A stretch of 36,820 nt of DNA from a virus: positions 1-36,820 of the IMG/VR virus record IMGVR_UViG_3300025889_000369; one strand, written 5' to 3'. Below the pieces are notes generated by a model. That model searched no databases. It was not told where the DNA came from and saw only the letters and a list, made by a program, of their open reading frames with translations. The first letter of the stretch is position 1, and the number at the start of each line of letters is the position of its first letter. This document shows positions 23,293-31,620 of the stretch, in pieces. A program made the translations under genes and the position numbers.

Positions 23293-25695
23293 ATGATTAA
23301 TACAAGTGTTAACAGCGCGTTTCCAAGTCAGATGGTATCTGAAGAGGAAAAGAAAAGTTTAGAGTATGGATTGCTGGTAGGGCAAGCTATTGAGTATGAG
23401 TGGTTTAGAGGTGGAAGAGTTAATAGTAACAAATGGGTGACAGGTTATCAAAATTATAATAGACTAAGATTATACGCTAGAGGTGAACAATCTGTTCAAA
23501 AATATAAAGATGAATTATCTATAAATGGTGATTTATCTTATTTAAATTTAGACTGGAAACCAGTGCCTATTATACCTAAATTTGTTGATTTAGTTGTAAA
23601 CGGTATAGCATCTAAAGAATATGAATTAAAAGCATATGCTCAAGATCCTTTTTCACAAAAACAAAGAACTAATTATGCCTCAAGCATAATGCGAGACATG
23701 ACAGCAAAACCTTTGCTTCAAGAAATTAAAGGTAAATTAGGTGCAGATTTATTTTCAACTTCAAATCCAGAAAAGCTACCTGGATCTAAAGAAGAATTAG
23801 AAATTCATATGCAATTAAACTACAAGCAATCTGTAGAAATTGCTGAAGAAGAAGCAATAAACAACACTTTAGCTTTTAACAAATATCAATTAATAAACAA
23901 AAGAGTAATAGATGATATAGTTATAATAGGTATAGGAGCTGTTAAAACATCTTTTAATAAATCTGAAGGTGTAGTTGTAGATTATGTAGATCCAGCTAAT
24001 TTAGTTTATTCATATACTAATGATCCTAATTTTGAAGATATATATTATGTTGGTGAAATTAAATCTTTAACATTAGCTGAAATTAAAAAACAATTTCCTT
24101 ATTTAACTAAAGATGAATTAGAAAGACTAGCTAAATATCCAGGTCGTCAAGGGTATGTTGCTCAACCTAATTATGATAATGATTTAATACAGGTTTTATA
24201 CTTTGAATATAAAACATTTATAGACCAAGTATTTAAAATAAAAAAGACTGATCAAGGTTTAGAAAAAGCTTTAGTAAAATCAGACACGTTTAATCCACCA
24301 ACTAGTGATAATTTTGATAGAGTTTCAAGATCTATTGAAGTTTTATTTAGTGGTGTAAAAGTTATGGGTGTTCCACAAATGCTAGAATGGAAGCTTTCTG
24401 AAAACATGACAAGACCTAAAAGTGATTTAACTAAAGTAAACATGAATTACGCTATATGCGCACCTCATATATATCAAGGACGTATTGAATCACTAGTTAG
24501 CCGTATAACAGGTTATGCTGATATGATACAATTAACATCGTTAAAACTACAACAAGTAATTGCTAGAATGGTTCCAGATGGTGTTTTTGTAGATGTTGAT
24601 GGTTTAGCAGAGGTTGATTTAGGTAATGGTACTAATTATAATCCACAAGAAGCATTAAATATGTATTTTCAAACTGGTAGTATAGTTGGTAGATCATTAA
24701 CACAAGATGGTGATCCTAATAGAGGTAAAGTACCTATTCAAGAACTTCAATCATCTAGCGCAAATGGAAAAATAGCATCACTTGTAAATACATATCAATA
24801 TTATTTACAAATGATAAGAGACGTAACGGGTCTCAATGAAGCACGAGATGGCAGTTTACCAGACAAGGACGCTTTAGTCGGATTGCAAAAAATGGCTGCC
24901 AATGCTTCTAATATAGCTACTAAACATATTGTTAATGCCAGTTTGTATTTAACATTGAGAACTTGTGAAAACATATCGTTAAGATTAGCTGATGCTTTAG
25001 AGTTTGATTTAACTAAACAAGCTTTAATGCAAAGTATATCATTAACTAACACGAGAAATATTGAAGAATTAAAAAATCTTCATTTATATGATTTTGGTAT
25101 TTATTTAGAACTAGAACCTGATGATGAAGAAAAAGCTAAATTAGAGCAAAATATACAAGTTGCTTTACAATCTGGTCAAATATATTTAGAAGATGCTATT
25201 GATATTAGAGAAGTTAAAAATATACAATTAGCAAATCAAATATTAAAATATAGAAGAATACAAAAACAAAAAGCAGATCAGCAGGCTCAACAAGCTCAAA
25301 TACAAGCACAAGCTCAAGCAAACATGCAACAATCTGAGCAAGCCGCTATGAATGAAGTTCAAAAACAAGAGGCATTAGCTCAAACAGAAATACAAATAGA
25401 GCAAGCTAAATCTCAATTTGAAATACAAAGGATGGAGCAAGAAGCATTAATTAAAAAACAATTAATGGCTGAAGAATTTAATTATCAATTACAATTAGCT
25501 CAAGCTAAAATAAAAACTGATAGAGAAAAAGAACAATTTATAGAAGATCGTAAAGATAAAAGAACTAAAATACAAGCAACGCAACAATCTAAAATGATTG
25601 AGCAACGTCAAAATGACTTGTTACCTACAGATTTTGAATCAGCAGGTATGGATAATTTAGGCGGATTTGGTTTAGAGCAATTTGAACCGCAATAA
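23293..25695 (+). CDS. Portal protein (800 aa)
   Basis: Dodecameric channel through which DNA enters the head. Early residues (SLEYGLLVGQAIEYEWFRGG, then YNRLRLYARGEQ) lead into WKPVPIIPKFVDLVVNGIA followed by a 'K-YAQDPFS-KQR' segment, the common portal entry pattern. A region with alternating strands and helices (IVIIGIGAVKTSF ... VDYVDPANLVYSYT) and the MIRDVTGLNEARDGS block are also portal-like. From about residue 657 the protein becomes a long Gln/Ala/Glu-rich helix (QAQQAQIQAQAQAN and on to ~780), an unusually long C-terminal coiled-coil extension, perhaps a barrel. Gene order terL-portal-scaffold-capsid supports the call. Confidence 0.9.
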   Translation: MINTSVNSAFPSQMVSEEEKKSLEYGLLVGQAIEYEWFRGGRVNSNKWVTGYQNYNRLRLYARGEQSVQKYKDELSINGDLSYLNLDWKPVPIIPKFVDLVVNGIASKEYELKAYAQDPFSQKQRTNYASSIMRDMTAKPLLQEIKGKLGADLFSTSNPEKLPGSKEELEIHMQLNYKQSVEIAEEEAINNTLAFNKYQLINKRVIDDIVIIGIGAVKTSFNKSEGVVVDYVDPANLVYSYTNDPNFEDIYYVGEIKSLTLAEIKKQFPYLTKDELERLAKYPGRQGYVAQPNYDNDLIQVLYFEYKTFIDQVFKIKKTDQGLEKALVKSDTFNPPTSDNFDRVSRSIEVLFSGVKVMGVPQMLEWKLSENMTRPKSDLTKVNMNYAICAPHIYQGRIESLVSRITGYADMIQLTSLKLQQVIARMVPDGVFVDVDGLAEVDLGNGTNYNPQEALNMYFQTGSIVGRSLTQDGDPNRGKVPIQELQSSSANGKIASLVNTYQYYLQMIRDVTGLNEARDGSLPDKDALVGLQKMAANASNIATKHIVNASLYLTLRTCENISLRLADALEFDLTKQALMQSISLTNTRNIEELKNLHLYDFGIYLELEPDDEEKAKLEQNIQVALQSGQIYLEDAIDIREVKNIQLANQILKYRRIQKQKADQQAQQAQIQAQAQANMQQSEQAAMNEVQKQEALAQTEIQIEQAKSQFEIQRMEQEALIKKQLMAEEFNYQLQLAQAKIKTDREKEQFIEDRKDKRTKIQATQQSKMIEQRQNDLLPTDFESAGMDNLGGFGLEQFEPQ

Positions 25696-25700
25696 ACTAT

Positions 25701-25725
25701 TTATTAATTTTTATTATATTATATT
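25701..25725 (+). promoter_or_regulatory. A/T leader shared with the post-capsid gene
   Basis: TTATTAATTTTTATTATATT followed by ATATT and ATGTC. Nearly the same leader (with a longer T-run) precedes the gene at 28448. Likely a translation-initiation or promoter context; see the finding on the duplicated leader. Confidence 0.35.
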
Positions 25726-26916
25726 ATGTCTGAAAAAGTAAAAGAAGAGGGTACGTTTAAAATTAAACGTAAACCTAAAAAATTAACACAAAAAGATGAA
25801 CCTATTAAATTAGATTTGTCTAAACCTAAAACAGAAGAAACAGATGCCATTCAAGTCGGAGAAACAAAGAAGGTGGATGTGGGCGAACAAACCGGAGTTA
25901 GCTCTGGAGTGGACAAACAAGTACCAGAGCCCAAAGAAATTCCTGAAAATAAAGAAGAAGAGCAAGTAATACAAGAAATTGTAGAAGAAGAAAAACCTAT
26001 TGAACAAAAGGTTGAAGAAGAAATACAGGAAATAGGTGAAAAAATTGAAGAAAGAGTTACTGCTCCAACACCTGAAGAGGCAAGAGAAATAGCTAAACTA
26101 CCAGAAAACATCGAAAAAGTTGTAGACTTTATGAAGGAAACTGGTGGAACATTAGAAGATTATGTTAGATTAAACGCTGACTATTCTAATGTAGATAATG
26201 ATACTTTATTAAGAGAGTATTATAAACAAGAAAAATCACACTTAAATTCAGAAGAAATTAACTTCATGATGGAAGATAATTTTTCTTTTGATGAAGAAGT
26301 AGACGAGGAGCGAGAGATCCGAAAGAAAAAACTCGCATATAAAGAAGAGGTTGCAAAAGCCCGCAAGCATTTAGAAGGTTTAAAAAGTAAATATTACGAG
26401 GAGATCAAGTTGAGACCCGGCGTTACTCAAGGCCAACAAAAAGCTATGGACTTTTTTAATCGATATAACCAAGAGCAGGAAACTGCCCAAGAGCAACACG
26501 AAAGATTTAAATCTAATACTAAAGATTATTTTTCTAAAGAATTCAAAGGTTTTGATTTCAACGTAGGGGAAAAGAAATTTAGATATGGTGTTAAAAATCC
26601 AGACGCGGTTGCAGAAAAACAATCTAATATTACTAATGTAATTAAGAAGTTCTTAAATGATAAAGGTGATGTAACAGATGTTAAAGGTTATCATAAAGCT
26701 ATGTATGCTGCTGAAAATGTAGATACTATTGCGCAACATTTTTATGAGCAAGGTAAAGCTGATGCTATAAGAGATGTTGCTGCAAAATCTAAAAACGTAC
26801 AAACTGAAGTAAGAGAAAGTCCTGCTGGAGATGTATTTGTTAATGGATTAAAAGTAAAAGCGGTCAGTGGTTTAGATAGTTCAAAATTGAAAATTAAAAC
26901 ACGAAAATTTAACTAA
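25726..26916 (+). CDS. Scaffold-like capsid assembly protein (396 aa)
   Basis: Highly charged protein between portal and major capsid protein, the usual site of the scaffold. The N-terminus is basic (FKIKRKPKKLTQ), residues about 65-120 are very acidic (EEEQVIQEIVEEEKPIEQK...), then helical segments (LAYKEEVAKARKHLEGLKSK) and a C-terminal basic end (LKIKTRKFN) that echoes the N-terminal KIKRKPKK. Many scaffolds bind capsid subunits by a basic C-terminal hook, which fits. No protease motif is visible, so removal after assembly would need another enzyme or exit through portals. Identification rests on position and composition. Confidence 0.72.
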   Translation: MSEKVKEEGTFKIKRKPKKLTQKDEPIKLDLSKPKTEETDAIQVGETKKVDVGEQTGVSSGVDKQVPEPKEIPENKEEEQVIQEIVEEEKPIEQKVEEEIQEIGEKIEERVTAPTPEEAREIAKLPENIEKVVDFMKETGGTLEDYVRLNADYSNVDNDTLLREYYKQEKSHLNSEEINFMMEDNFSFDEEVDEEREIRKKKLAYKEEVAKARKHLEGLKSKYYEEIKLRPGVTQGQQKAMDFFNRYNQEQETAQEQHERFKSNTKDYFSKEFKGFDFNVGEKKFRYGVKNPDAVAEKQSNITNVIKKFLNDKGDVTDVKGYHKAMYAAENVDTIAQHFYEQGKADAIRDVAAKSKNVQTEVRESPAGDVFVNGLKVKAVSGLDSSKLKIKTRKFN

Positions 26917-26931
26917 AAAACTCAATTACAA

Positions 26932-28371
26932 ATGGCTACATTAAATCCGGCGTTCGGAAGTTTAGTACCTTCTCAAGCGCCACAAACATTAGCTAGTAAC
27001 TACCTGGCATTTAACGGTGGAGCAAATGACTTTGCTCAACAATATTTACCAGAAGTATACGAAGCTGAAGTAGAAAGATACGGAAACAGAACTTTAAATG
27101 GTTTCCTAAGAATGGTTGGCGCTGAAATGCCAATGACATCTGATCAGGTTATCTGGTCTGAACAAAATAGATTACATATTGCATATACAGGTTGTCAGTT
27201 AACTGCAAACGGAGCTGCTACTATTACTATTCCTGCTAACGCTGGTACAATTCAAAATGCAATTTTCCCTAACGATACTATCGTAGTAATGAACCCAGCT
27301 ACTGGAGTTACTATTAAAGGTATTGTAGGTGCAACAGCTGCAGGTCAAATCACTTGTTATCCTTTGTCTCAAGCTAACTGGAATGCTTTAGGATTAGTTG
27401 CAAACTTAAAAATATTTGTTTACGGTTCGATCTTTGCAAAAGGAACGACTTCAGGAAGCAAATCAATTGAACCACAATTTACTCAGTATTCTAACCAACC
27501 AATTATCATAAAAGATAGATATGAAATTAATGGTTCTGACACTGCACAGATTGGATGGGTAGAAGTTGCTACAGAAGATGGTACATCAGGATACTTATGG
27601 TATTTAAAATCTGAGTCTGAAACAAGATTAAGATTTGATGACTATTTAGAAATGTCAATGGTTGAATCAGAATTAGCTGCAGGTGCTGCTGGTATTAACT
27701 TTGCTGCTAGCTCAGCTAACGTACCAGGATTTACTGCTGCTGGTGGTGCTGCTGTTGCTCATGGTTCTGAAGGTTTATTTGCTGCTATCACAGCAAGAGG
27801 TAACGTTATGACTGGATTCTCTGGTGGTACTGGTATCTCTGACTTTGATCAAGTGCTTAAAAATCTTGATACTCAAGGAGCTATTGAAGAAAACATGCTT
27901 TTCTTAAACAGATCTATGGATTTAGATTTTGATGATATGCTAGGACAAATCTCTGGTGGTTTTGCTGGAGGAGTTGCTTATGGTTTATTTGAAAACTCTG
28001 AGGATATGGCTCTTAACTTAGGATTCTCTGGATTTAGAAGAGGTTCTTATGACTTTTACAAAACTAGCTGGAAATACTTAAATGACGCTTCTACAAGAGG
28101 TGCTGTTGCAGTTAGCAATATCGAAGGTGTATTAATTCCTGCGGGAACTTCTACAGTGTATGACCAAATTTTAGGTACAAACATTAGAAGACCATTCTTA
28201 CACGTAAGATATAGATCATCACAAGGAGATGACAGAAGATACAAAAACTGGATCACTGGATCTGTTGGAGGTGTTTACACTTCTGAATTAGATGCAATGC
28301 AAGTTAACTGGTTATCTGAAAGATGTCTTGTGACTCAAGCTGCGAATAACTTCGTATTATTCCAAAGCTAA
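26932..28371 (+). CDS. Major capsid protein (479 aa)
   Basis: Encoded after the scaffold-like gene. The N-terminus (NPAFGSLVPSQAPQTLASNY, then FAQQYLPEVYEAEVERYGNR) and the mid-part (MDLDFDDMLGQISGG; SGFRRGSYDFYKTSWKYLND) match the capsid proteins of marine phages I know, expected to adopt the HK97 fold. An inserted, Ala/Thr/Gly-rich stretch at about 85-145 (TGCQLTANGAATITIPANAG) could be a surface domain. No N-terminal delta-type coiled region is evident, consistent with a separate scaffold. The codon use is more C-ending than elsewhere and a strong terminator follows, fitting high expression. Confidence 0.85.
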   Translation: MATLNPAFGSLVPSQAPQTLASNYLAFNGGANDFAQQYLPEVYEAEVERYGNRTLNGFLRMVGAEMPMTSDQVIWSEQNRLHIAYTGCQLTANGAATITIPANAGTIQNAIFPNDTIVVMNPATGVTIKGIVGATAAGQITCYPLSQANWNALGLVANLKIFVYGSIFAKGTTSGSKSIEPQFTQYSNQPIIIKDRYEINGSDTAQIGWVEVATEDGTSGYLWYLKSESETRLRFDDYLEMSMVESELAAGAAGINFAASSANVPGFTAAGGAAVAHGSEGLFAAITARGNVMTGFSGGTGISDFDQVLKNLDTQGAIEENMLFLNRSMDLDFDDMLGQISGGFAGGVAYGLFENSEDMALNLGFSGFRRGSYDFYKTSWKYLNDASTRGAVAVSNIEGVLIPAGTSTVYDQILGTNIRRPFLHVRYRSSQGDDRRYKNWITGSVGGVYTSELDAMQVNWLSERCLVTQAANNFVLFQS

Positions 28372-28386
28372 TATTGCTTTAAAGTT

Positions 28387-28434
28387 TATCTCCGTCTTCG
28401 GGCGGAGATATTCTTTATTTTATTAATTTTTTTT
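28387..28434 (+). terminator. Strong intrinsic terminator after the capsid gene
   Basis: TATCTCCGTC (28387-28396) and GGCGGAGATA (28401-28410) form a 10-bp stem with one T-G wobble, capped by a TTCG loop in C(TTCG)G context, an extra-stable tetraloop. A T-rich run follows to 28434. It lies 16 bases after the capsid stop. Confidence 0.85.
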
Positions 28435-28447
28435 ATTATATTATATT

Positions 28448-29206
28448 ATGTCAAAACAAAAAAACACAGTCCCTTCTTGGGAAATAAAAGATAGAACATA
28501 TTATCTTTTACAGGACTTAAGTCCTTTAACATATACTTTAGGAGCTAGAAATTCACGTAGATACCCTTTAATGTGGTTTGATGAATCAACTGGAACGCAA
28601 AGAGAAATAAGATATGCAACCAATCAAAACTCACCATTTGTTGATGAACAAAAAGGAGAGGTTATATTAGGTCATATTATTTTTGAAGAAGGAGCTTTAG
28701 TTGTTCCTAAAGAAAAACAAAATTTACAAAAATTACTTTCATTATATCACCCTAAAAAAGGTATTATTTATAATGAATTAGAGCCAATGAAAGTAGCTCA
28801 AAATGAACTAGATGATATTAATTTTGAAATAGACGCTTTAAATTTAGCTAAAGATATCGATGTTGATCATGCTGAAGCTATTTTAAGAGTTGAAAAAGGA
28901 TCGTCTGTTTCTCAAATGAGTTCTAAAGAAATAAAAAGAGATTTACTTTTAATGGCTAAGAAAAACCCTCAAGCGTTTTTAGCTATTGCAAATGATGAAA
29001 ACGTGGGGCTTAGAAATACAGCTATTAAAGCTGTGGAACTAGGAATAATTAAACTATCACAAGACCAACGAACATTTCATTGGGGCTCTAATGATAGAAA
29101 ATTAATGACTGTTCCATTTGATGAAAATCCATATTCAGCTATGGCTGCTTTCTTTAAAACTGATGAAGGTGTAGAAATCTTCAAAACAATAGAGAAAAAG
29201 TTATAA
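28448..29206 (+). CDS. Capsid-proximal conserved protein, function unknown (252 aa)
   Basis: Located just after the capsid terminator. The N-terminal half (WEIKDRTYYLL, SPLTYTLGARNSRRYPLMWFD, REIRYATNQNSPFVDEQ) is beta-rich, followed by GHIIFEEGALVV and a 'LLSLYHP' segment. The C-terminal half is helical (DHAEAILRVEKGSSVSQMSS; KKNPQAFLAIANDENVGLRN) and includes FHWGSNDRKLMTVPFDENP. The layout is one I recognise as conserved after capsid genes in marine phages; its role is unknown, perhaps head completion or a cap-binding protein. It is isolated between two stable hairpins (28387 and 29224), so its expression may be set separately. Confidence 0.72.
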   Translation: MSKQKNTVPSWEIKDRTYYLLQDLSPLTYTLGARNSRRYPLMWFDESTGTQREIRYATNQNSPFVDEQKGEVILGHIIFEEGALVVPKEKQNLQKLLSLYHPKKGIIYNELEPMKVAQNELDDINFEIDALNLAKDIDVDHAEAILRVEKGSSVSQMSSKEIKRDLLLMAKKNPQAFLAIANDENVGLRNTAIKAVELGIIKLSQDQRTFHWGSNDRKLMTVPFDENPYSAMAAFFKTDEGVEIFKTIEKKL

Positions 29207-29223
29207 TAATATGTAACTATAAT

Positions 29224-29259
29224 ATAGTGAAGGGTCACTTCGGTGGCCCAAATCACTAT
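29224..29259 (+). other. Two-tier hairpin with TTCG tetraloop before the connector gene
   Basis: An inner stem GGGTCAC (29232-29238) / GTGGCCC (29243-29249), 7 bp with one T-G wobble and a TTCG loop, is enclosed by a second exact 7-bp stem ATAGTGA (29224-29230) / TCACTAT (29253-29259). No T-run follows, and the next ATG is 16 bases downstream. It may be a terminator variant, an RNA-stability element or a regulator of the next gene. Confidence 0.6.
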
Positions 29260-29275
29260 TAAATAAAAAATTAAA

Positions 29276-30193
29276 ATGGCAATAAACGTAAATACTGTAT
29301 ATCAAACCGTTTTATTAATACTAAACAAAGAACAGAGAGGTTATATGACACCTGTTGAGTTTAATAAAATAGGTACTCAAGTTCAATTAGAAATATTTGA
29401 AAGATATTTTGAGGATCTTAATCAGCAAATACGTATTCCACAAACAGATACAGATTACGCAGATAGAGTCGTAAATCTTGATGAAAAAATCTCTATATTT
29501 AAAACTATTGGCAACACTACTTATGCTAATGGTGCTTTTAGCTTACCTGCAGAATCAGGATCTTCACAAGCTACTTTTACGACTGTAACTATATTAAATC
29601 AACAAGCGTATACAATATCAACTATTACAGCTAATCAACTAGCTAGCGGAACTACAATTGTTTATTTAGATGGAATTGCTAGCACAGCTTATAGCATAAA
29701 TGGAACTACATTAACTTTAAATTCTGCACCAGCGGCTGGTATAGATATTTTTGTAGTCACAACACAAGATGATTTTTATAGACTAGGAACAGTTATTTAT
29801 AGCGCTGGAGCTTTACCAACTCAAGAGCTTGAAAGAGTTGATAGAGGGGATTTATATCATTTATTAAGTTCTAAATTAACAGCACCAACAACTACTTATC
29901 CTGTATATGTTTACGAAAGACAAAAACTTTTTGTATATCCTCAAACAATTCAATCAGGTGTTGAAGCTACTTATATACGAAAACCTATGGATCCAGTTTG
30001 GAATTTTACTCTTTCTGGAAATGCTTATGTTTATAATCCAGATACATCTATAAATTTTGAACTTCATGATGCTGAACAAACTGAAATAGTTTTAAAAGTT
30101 TTATTATATGCTGGAGTAGTGGTAAAAGATCCTACAATAATACAAGTTGCAGCTCAACAAGTAGCACAAGAACAACAAAATCAAAAAAGCTAA
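29276..30193 (+). CDS. Head-tail connector-like protein with inserted beta domain (305 aa)
   Basis: The N-terminal helical part (NTVYQTVLLILNKEQRGYMT, PVEFNKIGTQVQLEIFERYF) and the C-terminal helix (LHDAEQTEIVLKVLLYAGVV) suit the adaptor/ring proteins between portal and tail; related proteins in crAss-like and marine phages are called ring or connector proteins. Between SLPAESG and DDFYRLGTVIY (about residues 92-163) lies a beta module (TTIVYLDGIASTAYSINGTT, LTLNSAPAAG) of the 'LNG--L---Y---GTTLTL--AP--GD' type seen in tail fibres; the flanks look contiguous in a shorter form. Role inferred from position and pattern. Confidence 0.65.
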   Translation: MAINVNTVYQTVLLILNKEQRGYMTPVEFNKIGTQVQLEIFERYFEDLNQQIRIPQTDTDYADRVVNLDEKISIFKTIGNTTYANGAFSLPAESGSSQATFTTVTILNQQAYTISTITANQLASGTTIVYLDGIASTAYSINGTTLTLNSAPAAGIDIFVVTTQDDFYRLGTVIYSAGALPTQELERVDRGDLYHLLSSKLTAPTTTYPVYVYERQKLFVYPQTIQSGVEATYIRKPMDPVWNFTLSGNAYVYNPDTSINFELHDAEQTEIVLKVLLYAGVVVKDPTIIQVAAQQVAQEQQNQKS

Positions 30194-30196
30194 ACT

Positions 30197-31618
30197 ATGC
30201 CTATACCTAATGGTGGTTTAATAACCGAAACTAATAGACAATACTACGCTGGAGCTCAGCAGTTTTATATAACTTCAGCAGGAGTAGGTCAAACTTTTAC
30301 ATCAACTTTTGATACAAATTTAGTTTTTGATAATTCAGATCCAGCTTCAAATGGTTATAATTTAAACAATTTTAAAATTTTTACAAGTCCAGATGCAAAT
30401 GTTTGGGCTGAATTAACACCAACTTCACCAACAGCATCGACAACAGGAACTACTGATAATAATGCTTATGGACCTGGAGCAGCTGTAACTGTAACTATAA
30501 CAGCAAACAACACTAATGTTTTAGCTGGCATGAGCTTAGTTGATGTTTCTACTGGAGCTGTTTATGGTACTGTAACATCTATAACGGGACCAACTCAATT
30601 TGTGTGTAACTTAACAGTTCAAATACCTGTATCAACTAATTTAAGATTTCAATTTTCTAGCCCTTGGGCTATGCTGTCTCCAAATATAATAACAGTTAAT
30701 GCTAGTTTAAGTATTGGTACGTATTTAAAAATACAGTTAAATGAAAATACTTTGGGTGAAAGCTTAGGTAACTATTCTTACACGAGACTTAACGATGTTA
30801 TAGATAATTTTCTTATAGCATACGTAGGCGCTGGTAAACTTATACCTAGTGTTAAAAGAACTGATGTTATATTTCACGCAAGACGTGGTTTACAAGAATT
30901 TAGTTATGATACATTAAAAAGTATTAAATCTGCAGAATTAGGTATACCAGTTAGCTTAAGCTTACAAATACCTCAAGATTATGTTAACTACGTAAGGTTA
31001 GCTTGGGTTGATAAACAAGGTGTTTTACACACTATTCAACCAGCTGAAAAACTAACTTCAAGACCTTATTATACACCAGCTCAAGATGACGCGGGTATAC
31101 CAACTCAAGATAGTAATAGTAATAATTTAGAGGTTACCTCTAAAGTAAACGCTGCGTGGGATGCTAATGATCCGAGAAATATAAGTGGTGCTTACACAGA
31201 ACAATATAGTGAAGCTAATATATATTGGCAAGGATATTACAATGGTGCTTTAGGCCAAAGATATGGTTTACAACCTCAAACAAGTCAAAAAAATGGTTGG
31301 TTTGAAATAGATGAAAGAAAAGGTACGTTTAATTTTACTAGTGAACTAGCTAATAAAGTTATAGTACTTGAATATATATCTGATGGTAATTCTTATGATT
31401 TAGATTTAAGAATACCTAAATTAGCTGAAGAAGCTTTGTATGCTCATATTATACATGCAATATTGTCTACGTCTGCTAATGTACAAGAGTATGTTGTTAG
31501 AAGATTTAAACAAGAGAGAAGTGCTAAATTAAGAAACGCTAAAATAAGATTATCTAACCTTAAGCTTGATCAAATGATTCAAACTATGAGAGGTAAATCT
31601 AAATGGCTTAAATATTAA
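30197..31618 (+). CDS. Head-tail connector / adaptor-like virion protein (473 aa)
   Basis: The core block is IFHARRGLQEFSYDTLKSIK, then SLSLQIPQDYVNYVRLAWVD with a LHTIQPAEKL segment, followed by WFEIDERKGTFNFTSELANK, a VLEYISDG element and a C-terminal basic helical end (RRFKQERSAKLRNAKIRLSN). This combination recurs in marine phage connector-region proteins. The N-terminal part has an extra beta module at about 92-152 (VTVTITANNTNVLAGMSLVD ... GTVTSITGPTQFV). It begins 3 bases after the previous gene. It could alternatively be called a tail-tubular-type protein; which level of the neck it occupies is not visible. Confidence 0.65.
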   Translation: MPIPNGGLITETNRQYYAGAQQFYITSAGVGQTFTSTFDTNLVFDNSDPASNGYNLNNFKIFTSPDANVWAELTPTSPTASTTGTTDNNAYGPGAAVTVTITANNTNVLAGMSLVDVSTGAVYGTVTSITGPTQFVCNLTVQIPVSTNLRFQFSSPWAMLSPNIITVNASLSIGTYLKIQLNENTLGESLGNYSYTRLNDVIDNFLIAYVGAGKLIPSVKRTDVIFHARRGLQEFSYDTLKSIKSAELGIPVSLSLQIPQDYVNYVRLAWVDKQGVLHTIQPAEKLTSRPYYTPAQDDAGIPTQDSNSNNLEVTSKVNAAWDANDPRNISGAYTEQYSEANIYWQGYYNGALGQRYGLQPQTSQKNGWFEIDERKGTFNFTSELANKVIVLEYISDGNSYDLDLRIPKLAEEALYAHIIHAILSTSANVQEYVVRRFKQERSAKLRNAKIRLSNLKLDQMIQTMRGKSKWLKY

Positions 31619-31620
31619 AC

